Shown here one piece after another: positions 41,933-49,651 of a stretch of 64,000 nucleotides of DNA; position 1 is the stretch's first letter, and each line of letters opens with the position of its first letter. Origin of the DNA: Diaphorobacter ruginosibacter. Lineage in GTDB: Bacteria > Pseudomonadota > Gammaproteobacteria > Burkholderiales > Burkholderiaceae_C. The notes under the pieces are model-generated. The model saw nothing but the letters and a program-made list of their open reading frames with translations, had not been told where the DNA came from and did not search any database. The translations under genes and the position numbers were made by a program. Where the stretch lies: the NCBI RefSeq assembly GCF_014395975.1, contig NZ_CP060714.1, positions 3,162,001 to 3,226,000 of the forward strand, in the 5' to 3' direction.

Positions 41933-43024
41933 ATGAACGACCCGCATGTCCCGTCCCTCAAGACCAGGCCCGCCTCGCTCGCCGACGTGGCGGCCATGGC
42001 AGGGGTCTCCACCGGCACCGTCTCGCGCACACTCAGCCGCCCGGAGATGATCAGCGAGGAAACGCGGGAACGCGTGATGCGCGCCGTTGAACAGCTCGGC
42101 TACGTGGCCAATGGAGCGGCACGCGCGCTCGCCATGCGGCGCAGCCACACCATCGGGGCCGTGGTCCTCAAGTTCGGCAGCTCCAACTTCTCGCAGGTGG
42201 TCGAGGGGCTGGAGAGCGAAGTGGCCCGCAAGGGCTACACGCTGCTGCTGTCGGCCCCTGTTCCCGACGGCAAGACGGAATTCGCGGCCCTCGCCGCCAT
42301 GCTGGCGCGCGGTGTCGACGCCATCGCACTGCTGGGCTTCGAAGGCCTGGAGGAGACCCGGGGCATCCTCGCGCGCTACCCCGTGCCCTATGCGCACCTG
42401 TGGGCCAACCCCGCGAGCGGCGGCCACTGCATCGGCCTGGACGAAGCCCGCAACGGACAGATCGCGCTCGCGCATGCCGCCGATCTGGGCCACACGCGCA
42501 TCGGCCTGATCTGGGGCCAGGTCGAAGGTCCGCTGCGCTATCGCTCGCGCCAGCGCCTGCAGGGCGTGATGGCCGCCGCCCAGGAGCGCGGAGTCACCAT
42601 CGTGCACGAGTCCTGCGTCCACACCGAGCACGGATTCGAGCAAGGCCTTCAGGCCGCGGAGAAGGTACTGGCCTCGGGCACCGGCATCACCGCCATCCTG
42701 TGCGCGAGCGACTACCTGGCCGTTGGCGCGATGCGCGGGCTGCAGCAGAACGGTATCCGGGTGCCTGACGACATCTCCGTCATCAGCTTCAACGACAACG
42801 ATTTCTCGGCCTACGTGAATCCGCCCCTCACCACCGTGCACCTGCCGATCCGGCAGGTCGGCATGAAGGCCGGCCACTACCTGCTCAGCCGCCTGGGCGA
42901 GAACATGGGACCCGACGGGTACGCCCTGGATGTGAGCCTGAAGGCCAGGGGCAGCAGTGCACCCGCAACCGCGTCCCCGACACCCGCGGCCATTGCCGGC
43001 GCTCCACGCACGAAGCGCGGCTGA
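41933..43024 (+). CDS. LacI-family transcriptional regulator
   Basis: The 363-residue regulator has an N-terminal LacI HTH ('ASLADVAAMAGVSTGTVSRTL', then 'ETRERVMRAVEQLGYVANGAAR', with the hinge helix). The effector domain follows from about residue 72 ('IGAVVLKFGSSNFSQVVEGLE', 'AILCASDYLAVGAMRGLQQNG', 'ISVISFNDNDFSAYVNPPLTT'). A Pro/Ala-rich tail follows the usual end. It is divergent from the Bug receptor / amidohydrolase unit with a perfect operator-like palindrome between them. Repression of that unit, relieved by its substrate, is the expected arrangement. Confidence 0.92.
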   Translation: MNDPHVPSLKTRPASLADVAAMAGVSTGTVSRTLSRPEMISEETRERVMRAVEQLGYVANGAARALAMRRSHTIGAVVLKFGSSNFSQVVEGLESEVARKGYTLLLSAPVPDGKTEFAALAAMLARGVDAIALLGFEGLEETRGILARYPVPYAHLWANPASGGHCIGLDEARNGQIALAHAADLGHTRIGLIWGQVEGPLRYRSRQRLQGVMAAAQERGVTIVHESCVHTEHGFEQGLQAAEKVLASGTGITAILCASDYLAVGAMRGLQQNGIRVPDDISVISFNDNDFSAYVNPPLTTVHLPIRQVGMKAGHYLLSRLGENMGPDGYALDVSLKARGSSAPATASPTPAAIAGAPRTKRG

Positions 43025-43108
43025 CGCCAGGACGCCGCCGGCGGATACCGGCACAACACCCCCTGAACCCCACAACGAAGGCAGGGACAAGTCCGTCGAT
43101 TGGATGTT

Positions 43109-43127
43109 GATAATAATTCTCATTTAG
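43109..43127 (+). promoter_or_regulatory. Fur box before the DUF2325-sodA-ZIP operon
   Basis: GATAATAATTCTCATTTAG matches the 19-bp Fur consensus at about 13 positions, in a locally AT-rich promoter region 75-90 bases upstream of the first start codon. Iron repression of a Mn-type superoxide dismutase operon is well known in Pseudomonas and Bordetella. Confidence 0.65.
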
Positions 43128-43200
43128 AATTAAATTGATTTGATATGTCCAACCATCGCTGCACGCCATGCGTGCAAGTGACTTTGGAGGCGAATGCGCC

Positions 43201-43725
43201 ATGCCCCATCCACATGACGAAGTTGTGCAGTTGGCTCATGAATACGGCGTATTGCTGAAGCACTGCGGTGCTCTCCAAACGCGGTGCAGCGAGCAGCAAC
43301 GGCACATGATGCAAGAGATCGACAGGTTGCAAGGAATGGTCATCCGCCTGCGTGCGGATCTGGTCATTCAAAAAAGCCTCGCGCACTGGGAGCGCGAGAA
43401 GCACCGGCGGGCGCGCAAGGCCGCCGAGGCACGCCAGCACGGGGTGGAGTCGGCCAGCGTGCCGCCTTCAGAGCCCGAAGGCCCGGCGGACGCAGCCCAG
43501 CAGTGCCTGGAGCGCAGCCTGCATGCGGCCGATCTGGTCATCTGCCAGACCGGATGCATCAGCGCGGGATCGTTCTGGCGCGTCGAGGACCACTGCAAGC
43601 GCACCGGCAAGACCTGCGTGCTCGTGGACCAGCCCGAGGCCCTGCGGATCGTGCGCGTGCATCCGTCCGGCAGGACCGAGGCCCTTGCCACCGCACCCAT
43701 CAACACATCGGAGATCACGTCATGA
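43201..43725 (+). CDS. DUF2325-domain protein
   Basis: A 174-residue protein read from the ATG at 43201, which follows a GGAGG site; an ATG at 43168 is less well placed. Residues 1-85 are helical with coiled-coil character ('QQRHMMQEIDRLQGMVIRLR'). Residues 100-160 carry the DUF2325 core 'ADLVICQTGCISAGSFWRVED' with 'CKRTGKTCVLVDQ'. Three conserved cysteines suggest redox or metal sensing, but no function is established. Its stop overlaps the next gene's start (ATGA). As first gene behind a Fur box it should be expressed in low iron, with sodA and the ZIP transporter. Confidence 0.8.
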   Translation: MPHPHDEVVQLAHEYGVLLKHCGALQTRCSEQQRHMMQEIDRLQGMVIRLRADLVIQKSLAHWEREKHRRARKAAEARQHGVESASVPPSEPEGPADAAQQCLERSLHAADLVICQTGCISAGSFWRVEDHCKRTGKTCVLVDQPEALRIVRVHPSGRTEALATAPINTSEITS

Positions 43726-44243
43726 CTGCCTGGCACACCCCATCAGATAACCCGCCGGACGCCCCTTCGGCAGAGCCTTTGGAGGAACCCGCCGCACTGC
43801 TGGCCGAATGGCGCCGCGTCACGGCCGAGGGATTGAACGCCAGCCGCGCACAGTGCCTTGCCCACGCGCTTGCCTGGCACCAGCAGGCGCTGCAGATCGC
43901 GCACCACCTGTTCCACCACGTGAGCTCCGGCATCGCCGATGACGACCGCCTGGCCGCGTTCATCGTCGCCCACATCAATCTCGCCGACTGCTATGCGGCA
44001 CTCGGCGAATGCAACGACGCGGTCGATTGCCTTTGCTGCGCACACCACCAGTTGCTGTCTCTGATTGCAAGCGACAGCACGCCCGAGCCAATGCGGATGG
44101 CGGCCTATCGCCACCTGCGGGAAAGCCAGGCCGCCATGAACGAATTCTGCGCGGAGCACGGCGACCATCCGCTCATGGAGCAGGCACTGCTTCGGCAGCG
44201 TGCGATGCAAGGCGCGCATCTCGCCAGCACGACCCTGCATTGA
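43722..44243 (+). CDS. Helical (TPR-like) protein between DUF2325 and sodA
   Basis: The 173-residue, mostly helical protein starts at the ATG at 43722, overlapping the DUF2325 stop. Helix pairs such as 'RAQCLAHALAWHQQALQIA' and 'NLADCYAALGECNDAVDCLC' resemble tetratricopeptide repeats. It is comparable in place and size to the uncharacterised orfX of the Fur-regulated fagA-fumC-orfX-sodA operon of Pseudomonas aeruginosa; homology is suspected from memory, not proven. A role in superoxide or iron stress is inferred from the operon only. Confidence 0.6.
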   Translation: MTAWHTPSDNPPDAPSAEPLEEPAALLAEWRRVTAEGLNASRAQCLAHALAWHQQALQIAHHLFHHVSSGIADDDRLAAFIVAHINLADCYAALGECNDAVDCLCCAHHQLLSLIASDSTPEPMRMAAYRHLRESQAAMNEFCAEHGDHPLMEQALLRQRAMQGAHLASTTLH

Positions 44244-44274
44244 CGCCCTCTTCATCACTCACCAGGAACCCATC

Positions 44275-44901
44275 GTGACCCATGCACTGCCTCCCCTGCC
44301 CTATGCCTACGACGCACTCGAGCCGCACATCGACGCGCGCACCATGGAGATCCACTACAGCAAGCATCACCAGGCCTACGTGAACAACCTGAACGCATCG
44401 CTGCAGGGCACTCCCTACGCCGACATGCCGCTGCAGGAGCTGATCGCGCAGGTCGAGTCCCTGCCTCCCGAGCTGCGCATGTCCGTGCGCAACAACGGTG
44501 GCGGCCATGCCAACCACAGCCTGTTCTGGCAGGTGATGACGCCTCGCGCCAGGTCGGCCCCCGAAGGCGCGCTGGCCCGCGCCATTGATCGCGACCTGGG
44601 CGGCTTGGATGCATTCAAGGACGCCTTCACCAAGGCGGCACTGAGCCGCTTCGGCAGTGGCTGGGCCTGGCTGTGCGTCACCCCGGAGGGTGTGCTGACA
44701 GTGGAGAGCAGCGCCAACCAGGACAACCCCGCGATGCACGGTATCGGCTCGGGCCATGTGCCCATCCTGGGCCTGGACGTCTGGGAGCACGCCTACTACC
44801 TGCTCTACCAGAACCGCCGTCCCGACTACATCGCCGCGTTCTACAACGTGGTCGATTGGGACGAGGTGGCGCGGCGCCACGCCCTTGCCGCGCCGCAGTG
44901 A
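44275..44901 (+). CDS. sodA: Manganese-type superoxide dismutase
   Basis: The 208-residue enzyme is read from a GTG at 44275 (V-T-H-A-L-P-P-L-P-Y), which has AGGAA seven bases upstream and gives the canonical N-terminus. Metal ligands appear in 'IHYSKHHQAYVNNLN', 'GGGHANHSLFW' and 'GLDVWEHAYYLLYQNRRPD' (Asp and His). 'SANQDNPAMHG' and 'GSGWAWL' favour the Mn over the Fe type. It disproportionates cytoplasmic superoxide. A Mn enzyme under a Fur box fits the need for an iron-independent dismutase in iron starvation, and the ZIP transporter that follows could supply the metal. Confidence 0.93.
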   Translation: MTHALPPLPYAYDALEPHIDARTMEIHYSKHHQAYVNNLNASLQGTPYADMPLQELIAQVESLPPELRMSVRNNGGGHANHSLFWQVMTPRARSAPEGALARAIDRDLGGLDAFKDAFTKAALSRFGSGWAWLCVTPEGVLTVESSANQDNPAMHGIGSGHVPILGLDVWEHAYYLLYQNRRPDYIAAFYNVVDWDEVARRHALAAPQ

Positions 44902-44961
44902 ATACGGGCCGCGGGAATGCAGCCGGAGAACGATGGCTGGAAAGGACGGAATGGAGCGAAC

Positions 44962-45942
44962 ATGCATAACGAACTGACTTCCAGCGCTCTGGACACCCCT
45001 GTGGAACACCCGGCGGCCAACACCGGCTCGCACACCTGTGCGCACGGGCAGCATGGGCAAACGGCACGCCCGATGCGCTGGCGCACCCGCGTCGGGATGA
45101 TCATCTGCGCCGCGGGCCTGCTGATCCTGTGCACGGTGATCTGGAACGGCCTGCAGCAGCTTCCATTTGCACGCCAGGCGCTCGCCGGCGGCTCCCTCGC
45201 CGCCCTGGCCACCGCGCTGGGAACACTGCCGGTGCTGTTCGCGCAAAGGCCGTCGGTACGCACGCAGGACACCCTGTTCGGATTCGGCGCCGGCGTCATG
45301 CTGGCCGCCTGCGCGTTCTCGCTCATCATTCCCGCGCTGAACGCGGTGCAGGCCTCAGGCGCACCGGGAGGCAGTCCATGGACGGGTGGCAGCCTGGTGG
45401 GCAGCGCCATCCTTTTGGGCGGACTGGCGCTGCTCATCATGGATCGACTGCTGCCGCACGAACACTTCATCAAGGGCCGTGAAGGCGCATCCGCCGAGCA
45501 AGTGCGGCGCACCTGGCTGTTCGTCTTCGCGATCATGCTGCACAACATTCCGGAGGGGCTCGCCATCGGCGCGGGCTATGCGGCCAACGAAGGGCTGCGT
45601 GCGAATGCGCTGGCCATCGGCATATCGATCCAGGACGTTCCCGAGGGATTCGTGGTGGCCGCAGCCCTGCTGGCGGCAGGCTATACACGCGGGTTCGCCG
45701 TCGCCCTCGGCATGCTGTCGGGCCTGGTGGAGCCCGTGGGTGCCGTGCTGGGTGCGTCGATCATCGGCCAAACGGCCTGGATGCTTCCCTGGGGACTCGG
45801 CTTCGCCGCGGGTGCCATGCTGTTCGTGATCAGCCACGAGATCATTCCCGAGTCCCACCGCAAGGGGCACGAGTCCTTCGCCACCGCGGGACTGATGGTC
45901 GGCTTCGTGCTGATGATGATCCTCGATACGGCACTGGGCTGA
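44962..45942 (+). CDS. ZIP-family metal transporter
   Basis: The 326-residue membrane protein is read from the ATG at 44962. A His-containing cytosolic-like start ('HPAANTGSHTCAHGQHGQ') precedes about eight membrane segments. The metal-transport helices are 'FAIMLHNIPEGLAIGAGY' (HNIPEG) and 'IGISIQDVPEGFVVAAAL', with 'ISHEIIPESHRKGHE' later. ZIP proteins import Zn, Mn or Fe into the cytoplasm. As the last gene of the Fur-boxed operon with a Mn-type superoxide dismutase, manganese is an attractive substrate, but zinc or iron is not excluded. Confidence 0.9.
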   Translation: MHNELTSSALDTPVEHPAANTGSHTCAHGQHGQTARPMRWRTRVGMIICAAGLLILCTVIWNGLQQLPFARQALAGGSLAALATALGTLPVLFAQRPSVRTQDTLFGFGAGVMLAACAFSLIIPALNAVQASGAPGGSPWTGGSLVGSAILLGGLALLIMDRLLPHEHFIKGREGASAEQVRRTWLFVFAIMLHNIPEGLAIGAGYAANEGLRANALAIGISIQDVPEGFVVAAALLAAGYTRGFAVALGMLSGLVEPVGAVLGASIIGQTAWMLPWGLGFAAGAMLFVISHEIIPESHRKGHESFATAGLMVGFVLMMILDTALG

Positions 45943-46011
45943 ACCGGGCTGAAGCGCGGTGTATCCCCCTCTCCCTCACCCTCTCCATCAACGCACCTGG
46001 ACGCGCACGCC

Positions 46012-46317
46012 TTGAACGACTACATCCTTTTCATGCACCACGATGCCGCGGGCACCGATGCCGCGAGCGATGCGGGTCTCTGGGCACGCTACCTTGCGCG
46101 GCTGCGCGGCACCGGGCTGTTCGACGGCGGCAGCGCGATCGGGCCTGGGGAGCGGCTGCGAAAGGGCACGCCGGGCCGGCCCTGCGACGATGACCTGAGC
46201 GGATTCGTCCGCGTGCACGCCGAATCGCTGTCCGCCGCCAAGGAACTGCTGCTGCCGGGCAACCCCGTGTATGAGGCGGGCGGCACGGTGGAACTCCGGG
46301 AGCTTCCCCGGTCGTGA
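46012..46317 (+). CDS. YciI-like (YCII-related) small protein
   Basis: The 101-residue protein resembles YCII/DGPF-type dimeric alpha-beta barrels: 'MNDYILFMHHDA', 'WARYLARLRGTGLFDGGSAIG' and 'GFVRVHAESLSAAKELL'. The start appears to be TTG at 46012 because the family begins at the first beta strand; an ATG at 46033 would remove half of it. Relatives include uncharacterised proteins and chlorohydroxyquinone-type enzymes; no activity is assigned here. It follows the ZIP gene by about 70 bases and is closed by a long hairpin. Confidence 0.72.
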   Translation: MNDYILFMHHDAAGTDAASDAGLWARYLARLRGTGLFDGGSAIGPGERLRKGTPGRPCDDDLSGFVRVHAESLSAAKELLLPGNPVYEAGGTVELRELPRS

Positions 46318-46331
46318 CAACAGACCATCCC

Positions 46332-46367
46332 GGCCATCCGTCGCGTCGAAGGACGCTGCGGATGGCC
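46332..46367. terminator. Bidirectional terminator between convergent genes
   Basis: GGCCATCCG and CGGATGGCC form a perfect 9-bp outer stem, and CGTC/GACG continue it inside. A second GGATGGCC copy plus a T-rich stretch (TTTCATTTCTTCC) follow on the plus strand. It separates the YciI-like gene from the end of the siderophore-uptake operon. Confidence 0.65.
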
Positions 46368-46391
46368 TCTCGGATGGCCTTTCATTTCTTC

Positions 46392-46751
46392 CTACCGCAT
46401 CCAGCGCGCACCACGCGCCGGCGCAGGGCCGATCTCCTCCTGCTCCACGACGGCCTGCAGTCCGGGTCCGATGTCGAACAGCACGTAGAACGGTTTCGCG
46501 GGGCGCTTGAAGGTCAGCGTAGAGCGGGCATCGAGACGGCCTTCCAGCAAGGTTTCGCCGCTGTGCGCGATGACGTCCATGCGCGCACCGGCCATCTCGT
46601 CCCCGTCGTTGCTTGCGCCCCTGCAGCGCACCGTCTGGGCGTCCAGCAGCACGCAGCGGGCAACGGGTTCGTGAGCTCCCGCGGCGGCCCCTGCACACAG
46701 GAGCACGGCGGCAAGGAGGCGGCGCAGCATCCTGCGGTCAGGGTATGGCAT
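46392..46751 (-). CDS. Small exported protein ending the siderophore-uptake operon
   Basis: A 119-residue protein starting at 46751, chosen because AAAGGAG lies seven bases upstream; the ATG at 46730 has none. The signal peptide is 'LLAAVLLCAGAAAGAHEP'. The mature part has two cysteines ('ARCVLLDAQTVRCRG') and reads like a small beta domain ('SGETLLEGRLDARSTLTFKR', 'PFYVLFDIGPGLQAVVEQEE'). No family was recognised. It overlaps the DUF3325 fusion gene by 14 bases, so it belongs to the receptor / PepSY / DUF3649 / DUF3325 operon and probably acts in the periplasm in iron-siderophore handling (inference). Confidence 0.65.
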   Translation of the reverse strand: MPYPDRRMLRRLLAAVLLCAGAAAGAHEPVARCVLLDAQTVRCRGASNDGDEMAGARMDVIAHSGETLLEGRLDARSTLTFKRPAKPFYVLFDIGPGLQAVVEQEEIGPAPARGARWMR

Positions 46752-47595
46752 GTGCGCTCCTTTGTTGCTCGAACCACGCCACCGTGGCGGGGGAAACCTT
46801 GTCCATGCGCCAGGAGGCCTGGTGCACGCTGCCGTCCTTGCCGGTCACGGTCAACCACAGCTCGCTGTCGGCACGCAGGGTGGCGGGCAGGGGAATCTCC
46901 GCCTTGCGCTCCCAGCGCTGGCCCACGAAGCCCATGCCGGTGGCTCGCTCGCTGCGCGGCCTGTTCACCTTGAGCGTGGCCTGGCGGATATGCCGGTCGC
47001 ATTCATCGCAGAACCGCAGGCGGAACTCCTTCATGGGAATGTCCATGTCGACGATCTCCGGAGCCTTGCGGTCGGACTCCGCCAGCGTGAAGGCCCAGGG
47101 GCCGATCTGGCCCTGGATGGCATCGGGCCTTTCAAGCGGCGGGATCTGCACGCGCGAGACACCCACGGCGAAGGGGACGATCGTGAACACCAGCAGCACC
47201 GCAGCGATGCGGCGGCCCATCCGGCGAGCAGGATCGGGGAAGGCCGCTGCCTCTGCACGGATGCCCTCCCGAACCACGCGTGGCGGCCGCTCTCGCAGCG
47301 CCGGCCGCCACGGCCAGTGCGGAAAGACGAACACCCATGCCAGCCCCGCAATGCTCAGCCACCCCAGCCACAGCGCGCTCCCGATACCGGCGCCCATGGC
47401 GGCCATGCCCAAGGCCAGCGAGAGCGCCAGGAGCAGCCATCCCGCGGCGCGCGCGGACCAGCGCCAGCGCGGGTCGGGCATGCGGCCCAGCAGGTGCTCG
47501 CCATGCCGCTCGGATGCGAAAGCCAGGGAGAGAAGCCCCGCCAGGCCCAGCACCAGCATCATCAGGTGCGTTCCGGTCTGTACATCGGGTGTCAT
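46738..47595 (-). CDS. DUF3325 membrane domain fused to a periplasmic domain
   Basis: The 285-residue protein is read from the ATG at 47595, overlapping the DUF3649 stop (ATGA). Residues 10-100 carry three to four membrane helices and the DUF3325-type pattern ('LVLGLAGLLSLAFASERHGEH', 'AGWLLLALSLALGMAAMG'). After a further helix near 130-150 comes a soluble domain of about 135 residues ('GQIGPWAFTLAESDRK', 'FRLRFCDECDRHIRQATLKV', 'SELWLTVTGKDGSVHQASWR') with a CxxC. DUF3325 proteins are normally about 100 residues, so this is a fusion. The extra domain could be periplasmic and redox- or metal-related; its function is unknown. Confidence 0.72.
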   Translation of the reverse strand: MTPDVQTGTHLMMLVLGLAGLLSLAFASERHGEHLLGRMPDPRWRWSARAAGWLLLALSLALGMAAMGAGIGSALWLGWLSIAGLAWVFVFPHWPWRPALRERPPRVVREGIRAEAAAFPDPARRMGRRIAAVLLVFTIVPFAVGVSRVQIPPLERPDAIQGQIGPWAFTLAESDRKAPEIVDMDIPMKEFRLRFCDECDRHIRQATLKVNRPRSERATGMGFVGQRWERKAEIPLPATLRADSELWLTVTGKDGSVHQASWRMDKVSPATVAWFEQQRSAHAIP

Positions 47596-47891
47596 GCGCC
47601 TCCTCCCGTGGTAAGAACCCATGCGGGCACTGCCAGCACGGCGGTTGCCAGCACCACGCCGGCCCATGCCCGCCAGGCGTTGCGCGTGCAGAAGACCCAG
47701 ATCACGGCCATGCCATAGACCGCAAAGCTCAGCATGCTGGCCCACAGCAGCGCCTGTGCCCGCGTCGCGGGCCACAGCAGCGCCATGAGCACCGTGGCGG
47801 CGGACGCCAGCGCATAGCCGCCAAACGCCGCTGCAGCCACGCGCGATGCGACCGCCCAGCGGTGGCGGGCGGTAGTGGTCGATGTGCTCAC
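47592..47891 (-). CDS. DUF3649 small membrane protein
   Basis: The 99-residue protein is read from a GTG at 47891 that overlaps the PepSY stop codon (GTGA); there is no nearby ATG. Three hydrophobic segments are visible: 'VAAAAFGGYALASAATVLMAL', 'ALLWASMLSFAVYGMAVIWVF' and 'AWAGVVLATAVLAVPAWVL'. The 'GGYALA...W.ASMLSFAVY' pattern fits DUF3649 proteins, which accompany PepSY-type iron reductases and TonB receptors. It overlaps the DUF3325 fusion gene as well. A structural or accessory role in reductive iron release from siderophores is inferred. Confidence 0.78.
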   Translation of the reverse strand: MSTSTTTARHRWAVASRVAAAAFGGYALASAATVLMALLWPATRAQALLWASMLSFAVYGMAVIWVFCTRNAWRAWAGVVLATAVLAVPAWVLTTGGGA

Positions 47892-49573
47892 AGGCCCTCC
47901 TCCGCCCGCGCTGCAGGACGCGCCCCGAGCACCTTGGACACTCTGGACACCTCGGGATCGCGGGACTTTCCGAGGATGACCCGGCGCTGCACCTTCACCG
48001 CCATCAGGGCAAAGAGGGCCGCCAGTCCCAGCTGTGTCAGATCGAAGCCCGCAAACACCCAATCGCCCGCGCGCAGGCTGTTGCCCAGATGGCGGTCGGT
48101 GGTGAGCGCATTGATCACCGGCACCAGCGCGAACGCAACGCAGCTGCCCCACAGCAACTCGACCCAGGCACGCGCAAGCGGCCGGGCCATGGCCAGGAAC
48201 AATGTGCCCAGCCACGCGGCAAACAGGCTGTGGAACTCCCACGCGGCCCGGTCTGCCATGTCGATCGGCAGCAGCCGGTTCGCCCAGAAATAGGCAGCGA
48301 TGGCCAGCGGCAGGCCGGCCATCGTGGCGACATTCAGTATTTCCACCACCCGAACGCCCGGATGCTCTGCGGACTCGCGTCCGCTGACAAGGTGGTGACG
48401 GCGGCGCTTGACGGTCCAGAGCACCAGCCCCGTGCCGATCATCGCGCAGCCCAGCAACCCCGCCGCAAAGTACAGCCACCGTCCCCAGATGCCTGCAAAG
48501 AGGCCTTCATGCAGGTTCAGCATCACGCTTTGCGTGAGCCGTGCCCCACCGCCGGGGTTCGGCTCCTCGGGCAGCAGTGCCCCGGTGTCTGCGTCGAAGC
48601 GCAATCGGGGCGGATTCCAGAAATCGAGGCTGCCGCCGTTGCCGCCATCGCCTGCGCCCGCCTGGGTGACGACGATCTCGGCCGCCCCGCCCTCGTGGCG
48701 TTCGATGGACACCGAGGCAACGCGGCCCTTGCCCCATGCGTCTTCCGCCTGCGACACCAGAGCGGCCACATCGGCCTTCGGGCGCGTCATGGGCGCATGC
48801 GCATGGCGCTCCAGCAGTTCGTCATAGAACACCTTGTTGGCCGCCTGGTGGCTGCCATACTGGACGTCGCGCCCCGCCGGCATGTAGGTGAACAGGAAGA
48901 ACACCAGGCCGCTGTAGGTGATCATCAGGAAGAACGGCAGCGCCATCACGCTGAGGGCGTTATGCGCATCGAGCCAGCTGCGCTGGCCCTTGCCCGGCCT
49001 GAAGGTGAAGAAATCCTTGAAGATCCGCTTGTGCGCGATCACCCCGCTGATGATCGCCAGCAGCATCAGCATGGTGCAGACCCCGACCAGCCGAATCGCC
49101 CAGTCATACGGCAGGTAGTGCAGCATGTAGTGCATGCGGTAGAGGCCCAGGCCGCCCGCGGTTGCGCGCGGCTGCACTTCGCCGGGCTGCAGCGCGCCCG
49201 TCAGCGGATCCAGCCTCTCGCTGCCACTGGCGCCGCGCTCGTGGCCCGGCCTGGGCACATCCTCCCAGCGGATGGAAAGCTCCTGCCAGCCGCGAGGAGA
49301 CAGCGATTCATGCGGCAGCGTGATGCGCCAGCCATTGGCGGTCGGCGCAAGCTGGTCGAGCCGGTCGAGTGCCCTGCCAAGCACGAGCGCCCTGTCTGCC
49401 TCGGGTATTTGCACGCGCTGCACCTGCGGCCGCTCGGGCTGCATCCAGCGCGTGATGTCGTACTGGAAGTACCCCGGCGTGCCGGTCGCGAAGACAAAGA
49501 ACAGCACCCAGCCGACCACGAGTCCGGTCCATGTATGCAGCCAGGCCATGCATTGGCGGAATCCCTCTTTCAT
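47888..49573 (-). CDS. PepSY-domain membrane protein, probable ferric-siderophore reductase
   Basis: The 561-residue protein is read from the ATG at 49573, with GGGGGA seven bases upstream; 49588 lacks a site. 'MAWLHTWTGLVVGWVLFFVFATG' is the first helix, with the His seen in PepSY-associated membrane proteins. Further helices lie near 165-190, 210-235, 365-390 and 410-510, several with conserved His ('WLDAHNALSVMALPF', 'LNLHEGLFAGIWGRWLYF') suited to haem or metal binding. Periplasmic PepSY-like domains lie between. Such proteins (PiuB/FpvG-like) reduce Fe(III)-siderophores after TonB-dependent uptake. Context with receptor and DUF3649/DUF3325 supports this. Confidence 0.85.
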   Translation of the reverse strand: MKEGFRQCMAWLHTWTGLVVGWVLFFVFATGTPGYFQYDITRWMQPERPQVQRVQIPEADRALVLGRALDRLDQLAPTANGWRITLPHESLSPRGWQELSIRWEDVPRPGHERGASGSERLDPLTGALQPGEVQPRATAGGLGLYRMHYMLHYLPYDWAIRLVGVCTMLMLLAIISGVIAHKRIFKDFFTFRPGKGQRSWLDAHNALSVMALPFFLMITYSGLVFFLFTYMPAGRDVQYGSHQAANKVFYDELLERHAHAPMTRPKADVAALVSQAEDAWGKGRVASVSIERHEGGAAEIVVTQAGAGDGGNGGSLDFWNPPRLRFDADTGALLPEEPNPGGGARLTQSVMLNLHEGLFAGIWGRWLYFAAGLLGCAMIGTGLVLWTVKRRRHHLVSGRESAEHPGVRVVEILNVATMAGLPLAIAAYFWANRLLPIDMADRAAWEFHSLFAAWLGTLFLAMARPLARAWVELLWGSCVAFALVPVINALTTDRHLGNSLRAGDWVFAGFDLTQLGLAALFALMAVKVQRRVILGKSRDPEVSRVSKVLGARPAARAEEGL

Positions 49574-49651
49574 CGCCGCGTCCCCCATGCCGGCGAAGCA
49601 GGCCGGAGCACACCCGGCACTGCCCAGGGGAAGGCGTCGGCGAGCTCGGCA

